Numbered from the stretch's first letter, positions 21,611-33,154 are shown. The stretch is DNA of 64,000 nt from Cladopsammia gracilis (GCA_022457155.1 JAJGOT010000053.1:2113501-2177500), one strand, 5' to 3'. Notes: generated from the letters alone by a model not told the origin. Numbers and translations: made by a program.

Positions 21611-21866
21611 CTGGCTTGACGGCAGGCTTGCCTTGCAACAATTGCATTAACTCGTCCATCTTTTTGGTTAGCTTTTCATCGAGTTTTTTAATGGCCTCAT
21701 GAGCTGAACCATTCATGCCGATGTACTGATTACACACGACTGTTTCGCCTGTTGTACCGTGACTTTTAACAGCCGCGCTGTTTGATATCTTCTCGCCATT
21801 CACAGAGTATACTGCGAGCAAAAACGAAAACGCTGCAGTGAACCAGGATTGCATCATGCGAGTCAA
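21611..21866 (-). CDS. signal-peptide first exon, fibrinogen-like family
   Basis: Starts ATG at 21866 (a second in-frame ATG follows within four codons). It encodes a hydrophobic leader FTAAFSFLLAVYSVNG ending at a likely signal-peptidase site. Next come a short Cys-containing segment (VVCNQYIG) and a heptad-like AIKKLDEKLTKKMDELMQLL, as in trimerising stalks. The exon ends in PAVKP plus one base before a GTTAGA donor. I recall the same leader-plus-coiled-coil exon at the start of cnidarian genes whose later exons match 5366-3963, so it may be exon 1 of that gene. The phase (one base over) does not fit the exon at 5366 directly, so at least one further exon must lie between, or this is a separate gene. 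If they belong together, the DUF6589-like gene, the MADS-box gene and part of the 19.1-kb gene lie inside its introns. Confidence 0.6.
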
Positions 21867-22202
21867 AATTGATCACTGTAAACGTGGAACTAAGATGCCC
21901 TTTCTTCGTCTTTCGACAAAATGATCCAAGCAAGGTCGTCTGCATTTATCAATAAAATTAAAGCTAATATTGACTTTTGAAAGTGCAAACCAAGAATATT
22001 TTTTAATTCGAAAATTAATCAAATGGGTAGACTGTTTGTTCTTATTATTAAGTGAAGAGAACCGATTTATTTTGGCGAAGTGACTGAGATGCATGACACG
22101 CCAAAAACAGAGCGACGTATTATGCAAGTTCGTTTACTCTTCTGCTCTTATTGATTCTTTAAAAAAGTATAGTTAGTTAATATTTGGAGAGACAATATTT
22201 TA

Positions 22203-22335
22203 TTCCAGGCGTTCAGACTGTGGGACAGAGGAGAAGCTAAAAACCCGCGCGCGAACGAGCGGGAAAAACGAGGCGATAATTCCCACTCCCATCACAATTT
22301 TCCTTCGCGCCTTCCCCGCTATCTGAACGCCTGGA
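22203..22335. mobile_element. palindromic MITE
   Basis: The ends TTCCAGGCGTTCAGA and TCTGAACGCCTGGAA are perfect 15-base inverted repeats around a GC-rich centre containing CGCGCGCGAACG. It is non-coding. The flanks (22340-23690) hold diverged pieces of the 88-bp family (for example GGTGGTTCTAACTTTTGAGTC near 23110 and 23330) and no gene. Confidence 0.7.
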
Positions 22336-23714
22336 ACAGGGGCTGAAATAAATTTCACTAATGCAAATATTAAAACAATTATGTTATGACTGAGTGATCT
22401 AGTCTGTGCTCGAAATTGTTTCCTTTAGCCGTGCGCTTGCACGAATATTTTGCTAAAAAGAAGCCTCAAGTCGATTTGGTCGATTGGTTACGTGTCACTT
22501 TTGTAGCACCGGTTGGTTTGTTGCTATTGGTGCATTTCGATCCTCATTATTATTCGTAATAGATTTGTTACCTCACAGGTCCGATTTCAGGGCGGTTATC
22601 GGCTGATATTTGTTGATCGGCTGTTGTGTTTCTTAATTTTAGGCATCCATACTTCAGGAATTTTGATTCTGACGATTCCACTGTATTATTAGTATGACAG
22701 TCTTGTGTAGATGGCCTCTTTAACCCTACGGGTGTACCAGTGTGGGTCACGGTCAATAAACTTAACCTTGTTCTAAATTGGAAAGTGCCCGGTCTTGTTA
22801 GCGTGTTCCGAAACCGCGGTCAGGTTTGAGTATGAGCAAGCCGTATGTCTCTATCGTGTTCTTTTATCCTTTCATGCATCAATCTAGTTTCTGTTTCTAT
22901 GATATACGCTTTGCCGCAGTAGTTTTGAAGATAAAGCCGGTGCACGATTGCAAGGATGGAAATGGGTTACAGTTAAGTTGATTTCATGATAGGGCTGTCA
23001 AGAAATCAAAATTGCCATTTGTAAATGGATGGATGAAATGCCACAGTGAACCATTGAAATGAAAGCTACTGAGCAGTACCTTCCTGTGGTGCTGTTTTTT
23101 TATGCTATACAAGGTGGTTCTAACTTTTGAGTCTGTAGACAGAATCAGTTCAGTGATGATTGCGACCACTTAAATCATGAAAGCTACTGAGAAAAACTTT
23201 CCTATGATGATGTCTTATGATACTGTTTGTGTCTGTGGAGGAAACGCTAAAATGTGATAATTCAAACAAAAACTACTGTATCGAGCAGTACCTTCATGTG
23301 CCAGTGGTGCTGTTTATTATGCTGTATAAGGTGGTTCTAACTTTTGAGTATGTGGATAAAATGTTACAGACTTATTTCACGCGGAGATGATGGAGAATGG
23401 GGTAGGGACCAGCCCCCCAGGCACCTCCCCTGGATCCACATCTGGTACTTGCCACTGCGAAATTGTTACAAAATAGGCGTACGCTCACTTTAAATTGGTT
23501 CGGACAACGTAAAATATAACCGTGTCCTTGAAGAACCTTTTTTGCGAAGCCGTGCCAAAAATAACTTCTTCTTTGGTTTGTGTTGCTTTTTTAACTCGTC
23601 CAGACGCAATTTTTCTGTTGGTTAATTCGTCTTTGAATCTAAACGTGAATTGATCATCGAAATAGTGAGAAAGCTGAATCAGACTCGTTACATTGTTTCT
23701 TTAATTTGTTTCAG

Positions 23715-23799
23715 TTGTGACGCCTTAGACAAAGAAGTGTGGCCAGTTGAACAAAAAGATGAGAAAGGGACCAGTGAAGCCGCACTGAAACAAATCCAG
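23715..23799 (+). CDS. possible internal exon
   Basis: The 85-base segment lies between TTTGTTTCAG and a GTAGAT donor. It is open in the frame CDALDKEVWPVEQ...EAALKQIQ, which has protein-like composition. It may belong to the plus-strand gene starting at 19077. However, that gene's last placed exon ends in phase 0, and reading on in phase 0 here gives an immediate stop, so another exon would have to intervene. Confidence 0.3.
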
Positions 23800-23859
23800 G
23801 TAGATCTTAAACCATAAATACAAAATCTGTAACATAGGAATGAAGGGAGGGAGGTTCCT

Positions 23860-24486
23860 AACTCAGCTTGTGTAGCCGGGAGGAATCGCCTCAACTGGCC
23901 TCCCTCTGTCGATTGGTTATAAACAACTTTGTTTATATAACGTTACACATGTGATAGCAGAGCAAGAGCAACCTGGTATTGTAAAGAAAAAAATAGTACG
24001 AATTACAGTGTAATCCATATTATAAATTTAAAAAAGGCAAATCGTCAAAACAGTGGCATCAAAGAAAAGAATTAGCTGTTGAGTTTAAAATTACATTCCG
24101 AGCCAAAGCCCTTTTAAAAATTATTAATAGATCATAACTGCAGTATGGGCTCCATAATTCTTGTTGTTTGATAGGGACTGAAAGATTATGCTAATGAAAA
24201 ACTTGCAAATTTCCGTTCGTACACACGTACACAATGCCGAAACTCGTCACATTGTTTGGAAAAAAAGCGGCTTTTGGATACTTTTCTTTTTATAAAGGCC
24301 GAAACATTAAAAACATTTAAAATGCTCTTCGTTTTTACGATTTAAATAAAATCAACCCAAGCCGGCGCTATAAACAATATTCCTGTGCATTGACACATCT
24401 TCAAACATATGTTTTATTCAATACTCTAATGTAAAAATTATCAAGTTCACACTTCTCTATTGTTAGCATGGTTGTTAACCCTTTCG
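23860..24486. other. no gene seen
   Basis: AT-rich sequence with no exon, repeat or RNA gene that I can support. Confidence 0.35.
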
Positions 24487-24676
24487 CTCCCAGAGTCGAT
24501 TGCGGAGACATGTAGTATAGTTCTAACTTTTGAGTCCTGTAGACGAAATTCTATGGTGTGACCATTCAAACCTCTTCAGCAATACTTTTGCATGGTACCA
24601 TTTGTTTTCAAATATTTTACTAAATTAAATTTGGAATTTTTCTTAAATTTTCATTTTTGGCACTGTTGGGAGCCGA
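24487..24676. mobile_element. 88-bp-unit element, single-unit copy
   Basis: Starts CGCTCCCAGAGTCGATTG and ends GGCACTGTTGGGAGC, short imperfect inverted ends shared with the arrays at 33155 and 45869. Inside is one unit: GTTCTAACTTTTGAGTC, then GGTGTGACCATTCAAA, then TTTTGCATGGTACCATTTG. This copy appears to show the unamplified form of the family. Confidence 0.65.
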
Positions 24677-24679
24677 GTA

Positions 24680-27600
24680 AAAGGTTAATGTGACACCTCC
24701 ATTGTACAAAAAAAAACTCCTGCTAAATAAAGAAGAGATCCTGTTCAACTGAGGTAAAACGGATACTCGTAATACATTGATTCAAAGTTGTTCTTTTGTT
24801 TTCCTTTTTCTAACCGTCTTGTATCTCTTCTTTTCAAAGATTTGTAAGTATTGTTTATCAGAATATATATTTCTCGACATCACTTCCTAATTACTTTGAA
24901 AAGATTTGGTTACTGGCAGAACTCAGGAGTTTTAATTAGAGCCTCATACAAGAAATTAGGCATCGTGCACAATTTCTTGACATAATTATTAATTTTATTT
25001 ATTCCTTTCGTCGTTCCAAAATGTTATTAAATTTTTGATCGAACACTCGAATTGAACAAAGAAGGTTCTCTACTAAACGTTTTATGTCAGTATTTTAAAG
25101 TAAATCTCTTTCTATTCTGAGTGTTTGATTGATTGATTGTCCATGCACGCTATCAAAAATCGTCTCGTTCTGCAAAGAATCATGAGATAACGCATAAGAT
25201 TAAGGATTAAATGTGACTTTTATAATATAATATTACATTATATAATATACCCAGCGCCACTAAAATATAGAATAATGATATACCATTCAGAAAAAACTGT
25301 CATGTGTAAATTTATATTTCGGCTTTTTGTTTTGAGCAACGTTCTCTTGCCATAATGATGGTTGATATCTTGTTGATTCCTAATCAACATGAACCTTTTA
25401 ACAATATATACATAACTATCTGGTTTTTCAATGTGTGCTCTTCTTCGATTTCTAAAGTCCACAATATAAAACAAAAGACAATTGCTAGTCTTTTTTCTCT
25501 TTCTCTCGCTCCCTTCCCCCCTTCTTTCTCTTTTGTTTTGCCATCAACCATGTTTTCAAAAAATCAGGTGTATATATCCACACACATATACATATACCAC
25601 TTGATTTGTGAAGGTCAAAACCAACTCCAATTTTCAAGTGAACTTTTTAATTAGCTAGACGTTTTGGCCGTCTCGGCCTTTCTCGTGACTGTTTTAACGG
25701 TTATACAACATTCTAACTTCATTTAAACAACTGAATAACGACCTAAGACTGTGACGAGAAAGAAATACTTCATATATATATATTTTTTTTTTCAAAAACT
25801 ATATTCAATTGCTTAATTTTCATCCAGCGGAACTTCACTGTCATTCTCCTGCGGAAATTTGAAGCTTTTCGCAAATAAGAATTTATTAGAAACTGGAGAA
25901 ACTGACAGTGAAAAAAGAATATGCTCACAGATCAACCTGTTTTTACTCTATCTCGATTCGCGACGGAAATGTATAGTGCAGAAAATTACTGGGGACAATA
26001 TTTCATGGAGATTTAATAAATGTTCAGTAGATTCCTTTCCGTTTTGGTATTTGCTTTCAAGATTTAAAACAAAATAACTTCCTTATGTTAACGATGAATG
26101 CAAATATCATACACTGTAGCTACTAAAGCATTTGGTAATTAGTAAAAACTTATTTGGCACAAAATCACATAAAATGGCAGATCAACTTTATGCGGCTCAA
26201 TTTTGTTTTCTTAAGGATACGTTTAGATTTTTTTATTTTGTCTCTTTGATGTTAAAGGGTTAAAACTTAATGCAGTTTGCATCCTTACGAGCTATTTTAA
26301 AAGCTACTTAGTGGTTTTACGGATTATAAGTCTTAGAAAATGTTCGCTCTAGTTTTAAAGTAGGTCACATTACTTAATAATAGTTGTTATTCAGAAATGC
26401 AAATTACATTATTAATTGAGCAAGAAAAAGATTGATCAAATGACGATTCGGCTCATTCTAGATGTGGAAACGAAACAAACTTAAATAGTGAAATTACACT
26501 GTCTTGGATTATTCACATAAACTACAGAATCGCCCCCTTGCTTTTTGGCTTTCGACAGGCAGTAATTCTGTTAACGATAAAGCAAATCTGATTGTTGTGA
26601 ATACCGCATTCATGACAATATCACTAAGTATTAAAAGGCAGAATATTTGAATGACTGAAAAATGTAAACATTGCAAAGACTTATCAGTAAAATTAAAAGA
26701 AAAATAAAACGTACTTCCTTTGCAGCCTCTTTACTCAGTTTGTGATAAATTGATTTTTTGTGATGCACCCTTTTCCCTGTTTAGGTTGTTCGGCAGAGAA
26801 GTGTTCTGATGTCTTCTCGACAGGCTTGATGTGTTTATGTAGCTAGTTTTTGTCGCATCTCTTCAATATATATGGTTAAGATTTGTCAATCGATGGATTT
26901 ATCTTACTCGTGGTTTGCGTGTTGCTAACTTCATTTTGACTTGTTTCAAATATTTTAATAATTGAGGTTTAATGACCAGCTGCCTTGGATGTTTTGTTTA
27001 TACGTACTCATGTTTCGAGACAAAGTCGCCTTGTCGTACAGTCGTAGGACGCGAATAGTACTCCCTTCTCAAATAAAAGGGGCGTATTGTACGAAACTCA
27101 AAGGCGCAACGGCGGAAAAGAAAATTTTGCTCCGCTAATGAGCGAAGTGCTAATTATCTGCTTAAAAGGTAACAAAACAAAAGACGTTAAGCCCAAAGAC
27201 GCCATTTACACCACCAAAGCAAGATGAGAAACATCGACTGAACACTGCCAAGCCCTATAAAGGTATCTTCTTCAACGTGATACATTTTTTTTTTCGGAAA
27301 AGTGTCGTTTGGGGCTTTCTTTTTTCTTACTGTTCTATAGACAAGCGCTGCAACTTGCTACTACTACATGTACACCAAACGTTTATTGTTGTTATTAGAT
27401 AAATAACAATAGTTAAAGCGAAGCAAGTAGACTTATCCATCGTTTTCATCAATTCGTTCACATGCAAATACATGTACGCACATTTACTTTTGCTCCTGTC
27501 ATAGACTGTCATAGAGTCTGTTTTTCATTTTATGGCAAACAGTAAGCGCTTTTTTTTTTTTGCAAAAAAACATGATATTAATTTCACCTCTTAACAGCTA

Positions 27601-27700
27601 TACACTGGTACTTGACAAGATTATAAAATGTGCGACATGACTTGAATCCTGGTTTATTACATCTGAGAACGGCTGGTAATCGCAAGGATTTAGCAGCGTA
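24680..27700. other. long AT-rich stretch without supported genes
   Basis: Three kilobases of AT-rich sequence with microsatellites (GATT repeats near 25125, TATATA near 25770). A spot at 25640-25760 holds GACGTTTTGGCCGTCTCGG, a motif type I associate with repeats. Open frames are short and start or stop in low-complexity sequence. I see no exon with convincing borders. Confidence 0.4.
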
Positions 27701-27705
27701 CTTGT

Positions 27706-28006
27706 GGGCGGCACGGTAGTCTAGTGGTTAGCGCGTCGGACTTTCAACCTGAAGGTCGGTGGTTCGAGTCTGGTCACTGCCGTCGTGTTGTTTCCTTAGA
27801 CAAGAAACTTTACTCTACACTGTCTCTCTCTCTCCACCCAGGTGTATAAATGGGTACCGGCGACAAAATGCTGGGGTAACCCTGCGATGGACTAGCATCC
27901 CATCCAGGGGGGAGTAGCAATATTCCTAGTTGCTTCATGCTACGGAAACCGGGTTAAGCTCCGGCCGTGTGGGCCATCGTGGCCCGAGTGCGACTTTACC
28001 TTTACT
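27706..28006 (+). mobile_element. full-length tRNA-derived SINE
   Basis: The head is tRNA-like: GGCACGGTAGTCTAGTGG carries the A box and GGTGGTTCGAGTC the B box. The body follows, with GATGGACTAGCATCCCATCC and ending GTGCGACTTTACCTTTAC. Copies of the same body occur on the minus strand inside the repeats at 37390-37680 and 49200-49560. The head keeps both RNA polymerase III boxes, but the body and tail show that it is a SINE and not a tRNA gene. Confidence 0.8.
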
Positions 28007-28093
28007 GTATAACGATTACAACATCAAAAGGCAGTTGCACCATGCTTAGGTTATTTTATAATAACAACATTTTCCTCTACATTTTTCACGTAG

Positions 28094-28158
28094 CAGTCAT
28101 AACTGGTCCCAGATCTGATCCAAACGTAAAGGTGGCATGGAAAATCGAACTTCTACAG
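28094..28158 (+). CDS. possible internal exon
   Basis: Flanked by TTTTTCACGTAG and a GTAGGCG donor, open as VITGPRSDPNVKVAWKIELLQ in the phase that needs one upstream base. It could be a later exon of the gene at 19077, or of an unknown gene upstream of the GPCR. Only the borders and amino-acid composition support it. Confidence 0.3.
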
Positions 28159-28514
28159 GTAGGCGAACATTGGAGGGAGTTTGTGTTGTTAGAAATTCAA
28201 CAAGACGTATGAAATGATTGACATGAGTTTCATTTGTTTATGATTTTTGTTTTGTATCGAGCTTGGTTAAACAAAGTTCATTGATAAGGGACCATTAGCA
28301 AAAAGTCATTAACCACAGACAATGCGCAGGAAATTAACAGTAATAGCAGACAAAAAAATATCGACAATATTTGGATCGACACTTTGAATTAAAAAAAAAA
28401 AACGTTCTGTCCTCTCATTTGTTTATTGGGAGTAGTTTAAACATGAGCCTAATTGAAGAGAATCAGTGATTGAAGTCATTAGGCCATGCAGTTCTACGAC
28501 TAAAGAAAAACGTG

Positions 28515-28858
28515 CCGGGGGGGGGGGGGGGGGGTGGTACTCCCGACAATTTTAGGATAGGTGTGTGCCGCCAAGGTTCTCAAACCCTGACCCTATTTAA
28601 GGGTAGAAAATCGAGATTTGATACCCTTTTTAAGGCCCAATTCAGGCGTGTAGTACAGTTTTAACAGATCATATCTTTTTCTTGGGGTGGATACTGCAAT
28701 TTAGTGACCCTATCTAAGGAATATCTAAGGATCACAATACCAAAAATACCAAAAAGAATACCCTATTTAAGGACTGAGCACCTCAAAAACCCTACCCTAT
28801 CGGGCGGCACATACCTATATAGCGTATATAAGGGAGTACCCCTCCCCCCCCCCCCGGG
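28515..28858. mobile_element. MITE with G/C homopolymer ends
   Basis: A run of about 18 G followed by TGGTACTCCC at the left is mirrored by GGGAGTACCCCT and a C run at the right. Between them are motifs such as CCCTATTTAAGG and its complement. Ends of the same type (GGGGGGACTCCCA) occur at 44650 and at the right edge of the window (63950). Confidence 0.65.
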
Positions 28859-29318
28859 AAAAAACATCTACTGAGCTGAACAAAGCTCGTTTAAAAATGG
28901 GGAGATTAGCATTTACCTCAACAAGTGATAAGGTGACAACAGCAAATAACTGTATTTGAAGCAGTGCTATTCAAAAGATCAAAACAACATCATAGGTGCC
29001 ATCTAAATTTTCGAGTTTCCGAGAGTCTGATCCGCTTCAGAAAAAAATCAGAAATTGGAAATTGTTGAAAAGACTCAGAACTTCAAAGGGAACTAAATGA
29101 CCTCGAATTCGATTATGAAATTTGCACGTACCGGCAGCTGTTGGTGGTGCTATGTTTCGTAAATATGTTGAATCATCCAAAACACTTATTAACTTATGGT
29201 CTGTTGTCGTTTTGGGACGTAAAGTTTCGACTTGCAGAGTTGACGTAGTCGTTGCGTAAAAAACTACTTTTTACTACAACAACAACAAAAACAACAACAA
29301 AACTGCACGAAATTACAT

Positions 29319-29455
29319 AGTCTGCGTAGCTAGCGGGTTTTTTTTGTTGGCGCGCGCGATGGTTTTTCTCTTTCTTCTTTCTATTCCCCTCGCAGCTTCG
29401 CCGCCTGCGAATATCAGCATCGCGGGCGCCAACAAAACCGCGAGCTACGCAGGCT
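29319..29455. mobile_element. inverted-repeat MITE
   Basis: AGTCTGCGTAGCTAGCGGG and TTTTGTTGGCGC at the left mirror GCGCCAACAAAACCGC and GAGCTACGCAGGCT at the right. The centre is C/T-rich. No coding sequence. Confidence 0.7.
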
Positions 29456-29491
29456 AGAAATTGTAGTTAAGGGAGGGTCGGAACTGTTATA

Positions 29492-30522
29492 CAGTATGTT
29501 GCCCAGTTTCCGGCCACTTTAGTTTGTAATCGCTATAACTCCTATGTTTTGCACGGAAAATTTCTCAATTTCCTTTCAAAGACAGTTCATTTACTTACCT
29601 TTAAAATGTTTAATGGTTGGCGGCCTTCCCCAAGTATTAAAGAAATTATACCATTTTTCGCAAAACTAGTAAGTTGCCCAGTTTCCGGCCAGCTAGCCCA
29701 GTTTCCGGCCACCGACTTAAAGTAAATTTTCCTTGAAACCGCTCGACGTAAACCGACTTGTAAGTCCCTTGATAATAGTGGTCGCCTAGTTATAAATATC
29801 AGGTAAGTTTCAATATTAAGCTTTGTCACCTACCGTTTTACTCAGTATTCAAAATACGTATGACCTTAGTGACCCGGAAGCGTGTCTTCCGCAGTTTGTT
29901 GACAGACTACTACTAAAACAAATCATGACTTACGTTCTTTTAGTCACGCTATACATGCATAAGCTGTTGTTAATTCGTAATCTTTGTTACACTAACACAT
30001 GTATCTTTAATTTCTCGACCAGGAAATTTTAATATTCGGTTCTTTCACTTAATAAGAAATAGGTTTTGAGCAATGTGTCTTTTAGTGGCCGGAAACTGGC
30101 ACACTAGGTCGAAATCTTCGCTGAGAGTTTGACTGCTAAAATTTCAGGAACAGCCCTATTCCAGCTGACGATGATAGATTCCCTAATCACTTTCATCTTT
30201 AGTCTAATATTTGTCCAAAAATTATGAAGCTCCTTGAGATATTTCCTGTGAAACAAGCTATTTGTTTATCTACGGTAGTTTTGATGTGCAGTGAAACGAG
30301 CCAAAATTAATCGCTAAACGTTCAATCACCTGGACAAAACATTTCCTTCCTCGGCCGTTCCTTGTTCAAAAAGAACGCCAAAACCACCAATGTGTAGCGG
30401 AAATGTTCGTCTTTCTTTCGGAACGCTTCGGTGGACGAAAATTTAAAACTCCGACGAACATAACCGACGTAATTGTTTTTTGGCCGGAAACTGGTACTGG
30501 CCGGAAACTGGGCAACACACTG
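29492..30522. mobile_element. 1-kb TA-flanked element with repeated end motif
   Basis: Ends CAGTATGTTGCCCAGTTTCC and GGAAACTGGGCAACACACTG are inverted repeats, flanked by TA on both sides (29490-29491 and 30523-30524). That fits the Tc1/mariner/pogo group. The motif CAGTTTCCGGCCA recurs in direct orientation near 29690 and 29705 and inverted near 30090, 30480 and 30500, making the ends multi-copy. The interior has no intact transposase frame. The element ends 66 bases before the GPCR start codon and may carry part of its promoter. Confidence 0.75.
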
Positions 30523-30587
30523 TAAAACCTTCATAATTTCTAGTGTTAAATATATAATAACTTTATATATTTCACTGTCACGTGCTT

Positions 30588-31673
30588 ATGTTATCTATTT
30601 ATCTTGTTTTATTAGGTATTCCAAGAAACGGGACGAACAGCCCTCGTTTTGAAGGCTATTATCTATCGATTGGTTTAGGCCCTCTTATAATCTGGAGTAT
30701 CCTTCACAGTTCCATAGCTGTATCCATTATATTTGCAAACACCCTCGTCATCGTCTCCTTTGTCAAAAACGCCAATCTGCGCACACGCACCAACTGCCTC
30801 ATAACTAGCCTCGCACTGGCGGACTTCCTTGTCGGCCTCGTTTCTGTACCCGGTTGGTTTGTGCTTATTTACAGAGAGCATGATCGGTATTTTGCCTGGT
30901 ATAACACTGTCATGGCAATATGGTATGTCTTTGAGATACTCGGAGGAGTAGGATCGATCTTTCATCTGTTGGCTTTGAGCTGGGACCGACTGTGTGCGAT
31001 TGTCTGGCCGCTGAGTCATCGTTCGTACACAAAAACAAAGTATTTGATTATCATATGCCTGACGTGGTTTAGCGCCACGCTCGTCTCCGGGCTCTCCGTA
31101 CCTGGAAACAGGCTTTCGCAACGGGCGTACAACATGTCTGTTATATGCCTGTGCTTTTTTATACCACTCGTCCTGATCTTCGTGGCTCAGGGAATGACTC
31201 TCGTCACGATAAAGCGTAACACTGCCAAATTTCATGGTAATTCAGGGCTGAGACGAGACATCAGAGCGGCTAAAACAATCGCAATCATGATAGGTCTGTT
31301 TTTGATTGGCTGGCTGCCTTTCTTCTCGTTGGGTATAGTACAGTTCGTGCGAGGTGACTTGGTTTTACCCGCGCACGCAGTTTTCGCTGTCAAATTGTTG
31401 CAATACAGTAATTCGCTTTTCAACCCTATTCTGTACGGAAAAAAGTTTCCAGAATTTAGAAAAGCGTACATAAAGATCTTATGCTCTGCCAAGACCTACA
31501 GTGATACCTCGCGGTTTGGAGACAGAAATTTTGTCAACAGAAGAGCATTTCAAACTACTTTATCCACATTTCAAAATTCAACTCCTCCGCCGTCAAAATC
31601 ACCGCGATTCTCAGGAGCATCAGACGGACAGAAAGAAGACGGCGCTATGGTGTATATGGTCAGTGGACTGTAG
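30588..31673 (+). CDS. rhodopsin-like (class A) GPCR
   Basis: An uninterrupted frame of 361 residues from the ATG at 30588. Seven hydrophobic segments lie at about 32-58, 69-93, 105-137, 150-171, 182-206, 228-252 and 262-285. Class A landmarks: N51 in the first, LALAD79 in the second, SWDR134 in place of DRY at the end of the third, GWLPF (W242, P244) in the sixth, and NPILY (279-283) in the seventh. An N-terminal NGT site fits an extracellular start. The conserved disulfide cysteines at the top of TM3 and in the second extracellular loop appear to be absent. The C-tail is Ser/Thr/Pro-rich. The ligand is unknown; cnidarians have many orphan receptors of this type, often as single exons. The first codons are also a good 3' splice site (pyrimidine-rich, then TTATTAG/GT at 30615), so the true N-terminus might come from an upstream exon. 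Confidence 0.88.
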   Translation: MLSIYLVLLGIPRNGTNSPRFEGYYLSIGLGPLIIWSILHSSIAVSIIFANTLVIVSFVKNANLRTRTNCLITSLALADFLVGLVSVPGWFVLIYREHDRYFAWYNTVMAIWYVFEILGGVGSIFHLLALSWDRLCAIVWPLSHRSYTKTKYLIIICLTWFSATLVSGLSVPGNRLSQRAYNMSVICLCFFIPLVLIFVAQGMTLVTIKRNTAKFHGNSGLRRDIRAAKTIAIMIGLFLIGWLPFFSLGIVQFVRGDLVLPAHAVFAVKLLQYSNSLFNPILYGKKFPEFRKAYIKILCSAKTYSDTSRFGDRNFVNRRAFQTTLSTFQNSTPPPSKSPRFSGASDGQKEDGAMVYMVSGL

Positions 31674-31767
31674 CAAAACCTTTTTCTTTAAATTTGTATC
31701 AACCCGGATACGAAAAGAATTAGTGATTAATCTCGATAGAAAGTTGTATAGGAGCTTAAGATTTTTA

Positions 31768-31860
31768 ATTAGAAAAGTGGCTTTCCATTACTACACTTTG
31801 TGATTGACTAAAATATCTCGCGCCACTACTATCTCAACCAATCAGTAGAAAAACCAAAAC
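31768..31860. mobile_element. TA-type MITE family, fragment
   Basis: Holds CTTTGTGATTGACTAAAATA, CTCGCGCCACTA and ACCAATCAGTAGAAAAACC, matching the left third of the intact element at 32574-32856. It follows about 95 bases after the GPCR stop codon. Confidence 0.6.
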
Positions 31861-31917
31861 CATTATTGTGAGTTTCTCACAATGCGTTTACCTGCGCTTT
31901 ATTTCAGTGTCAATACA

Positions 31918-32319
31918 CCAATATCACGCTAGCATGGCATGAAAATATATTTAACTTATGGGGAAAAGAGTCCAGTATCAAATTGAGCACATCAATATTA
32001 GTAAAACTGTATAGTTTCGTAAAGATTGCTCGCACACTGACGGAGATATGAACTTTTGAAACTTAGTACTCTGGTCTAATTTTTACAAAGAAATGTATGG
32101 GGAAAACACGTAAACGAGGCTGGAAGGGCAATGTATGCTCGTCCACAATACATTTCCTTGTAAAAATGCTCAGTTTCAAAATTTCATATCTTCGTCAGTT
32201 TTCTAGCAATCATAACAAAACTTTGTAGTTTTACTAATTATCGATATGCTGAATTCGATGCTGGGCTCTTTTTCACAATTAACTAAATATATTTTTGTGC
32301 CATGCTAGCGTGATATTGG
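31918..32319. mobile_element. inverted-repeat MITE
   Basis: CCAATATCACGCTAGCATGG at the left and CCATGCTAGCGTGATATTGG at the right are perfect 20-base inverted repeats. The similarity continues inward (AAATATATTTAACTTATGGGG against its mirrored counterpart). It is non-coding. Confidence 0.8.
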
Positions 32320-32573
32320 CCTATGTATTTAGCTTACAGTTAGCTAATTGGGGACACTGGACACTACAAAATAACCTCATGAAAAATAGATAAATAAATA
32401 ATGTTAATAATAATCTTGGCAAAAGATTATAGTTTCAGTGCCGAATACAAGGCCCGTTGACTTGTCAAGTTTGACCTGGTAATACTGATTCGTTTCCTCT
32501 TAAAGGGTAAGCGTCACGGGGATTTGGAGATATTTGGAGTCGTAAAAACACCAAAACTATTGTTTTTGTATTA

Positions 32574-32856
32574 GAGCAGTTTTCAATTGAGTGTCGAAAG
32601 TAATTACACAATTGCTTTGGTTTTGCATTGCTACGCTTTGTGATTGGCTAAAAAAATCTCGCGCCACTTTCTCGACCAATCAGAAGTAAAACCAAAACCA
32701 ATCGTGACTTGCTCGCACGCGTTTTTCCGCGCTTGGCGCCGCCGACATGTAATTGCTTCGAGCTCTGATTGGTTCATTGGATTGTTTACGACTGCTGTGA
32801 TTGGTCAGAGTAATTACTTTGGTTTTGGTTTTACGACACTCAATTGAAAACTGCTC
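32574..32856. mobile_element. TA-type MITE family, intact reference copy
   Basis: GAGCAGTTTTCAATTGAGTG and CACTCAATTGAAAACTGCTC are perfect terminal inverted repeats, with TA on both flanks. Paired inner motifs ATTGGCT and CCAATCAG recur. Other copies in the window: 4945-5191, 31768-31860, 40255-40470 and 55355-55606. The TA duplication suggests mobilisation by a Tc1/mariner-type transposase. The copy lies inside another imperfect inverted-repeat segment, TTAAAGGGTAAGCGTCACGG near 32503 and CAGTGACCCTTTCAA near 33140, so it is probably a nested insertion. Confidence 0.85.
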
Positions 32857-33154
32857 TAACAGAAACCGAACAGTAATGGTCCAGTTTTGTGATACTTAAT
32901 TACCACAAGATGTACCAAAACTATAGTTGAGTGTCTTTGGTCATAGAGGGACTGGGTCTAAATGAGTTTTCAAGTTGCCACTTTTTCGTCTTAAAATGGA
33001 CTAAAACGGACGATAATTTGACCCTCTGTCAAGACTGAGTGATTTCGTTCTCTTGGTGTGTTAGTATTATTTTGTAAATGAGTAAAAGTAATGTAGCATG
33101 GCTTTGATCAAAAAGCTCAAAATCCTCGTGATACTTTCAGTGACCCTTTCAATT

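Noticed and set aside
27706..27780. Plus-strand tRNA gene
   Set aside because: It is the head of a 300-bp SINE with copies elsewhere in the window.
30675..31235. 186-codon frame opposite the GPCR
   Set aside because: It is the antisense shadow of the receptor, with no exon signals or domain.
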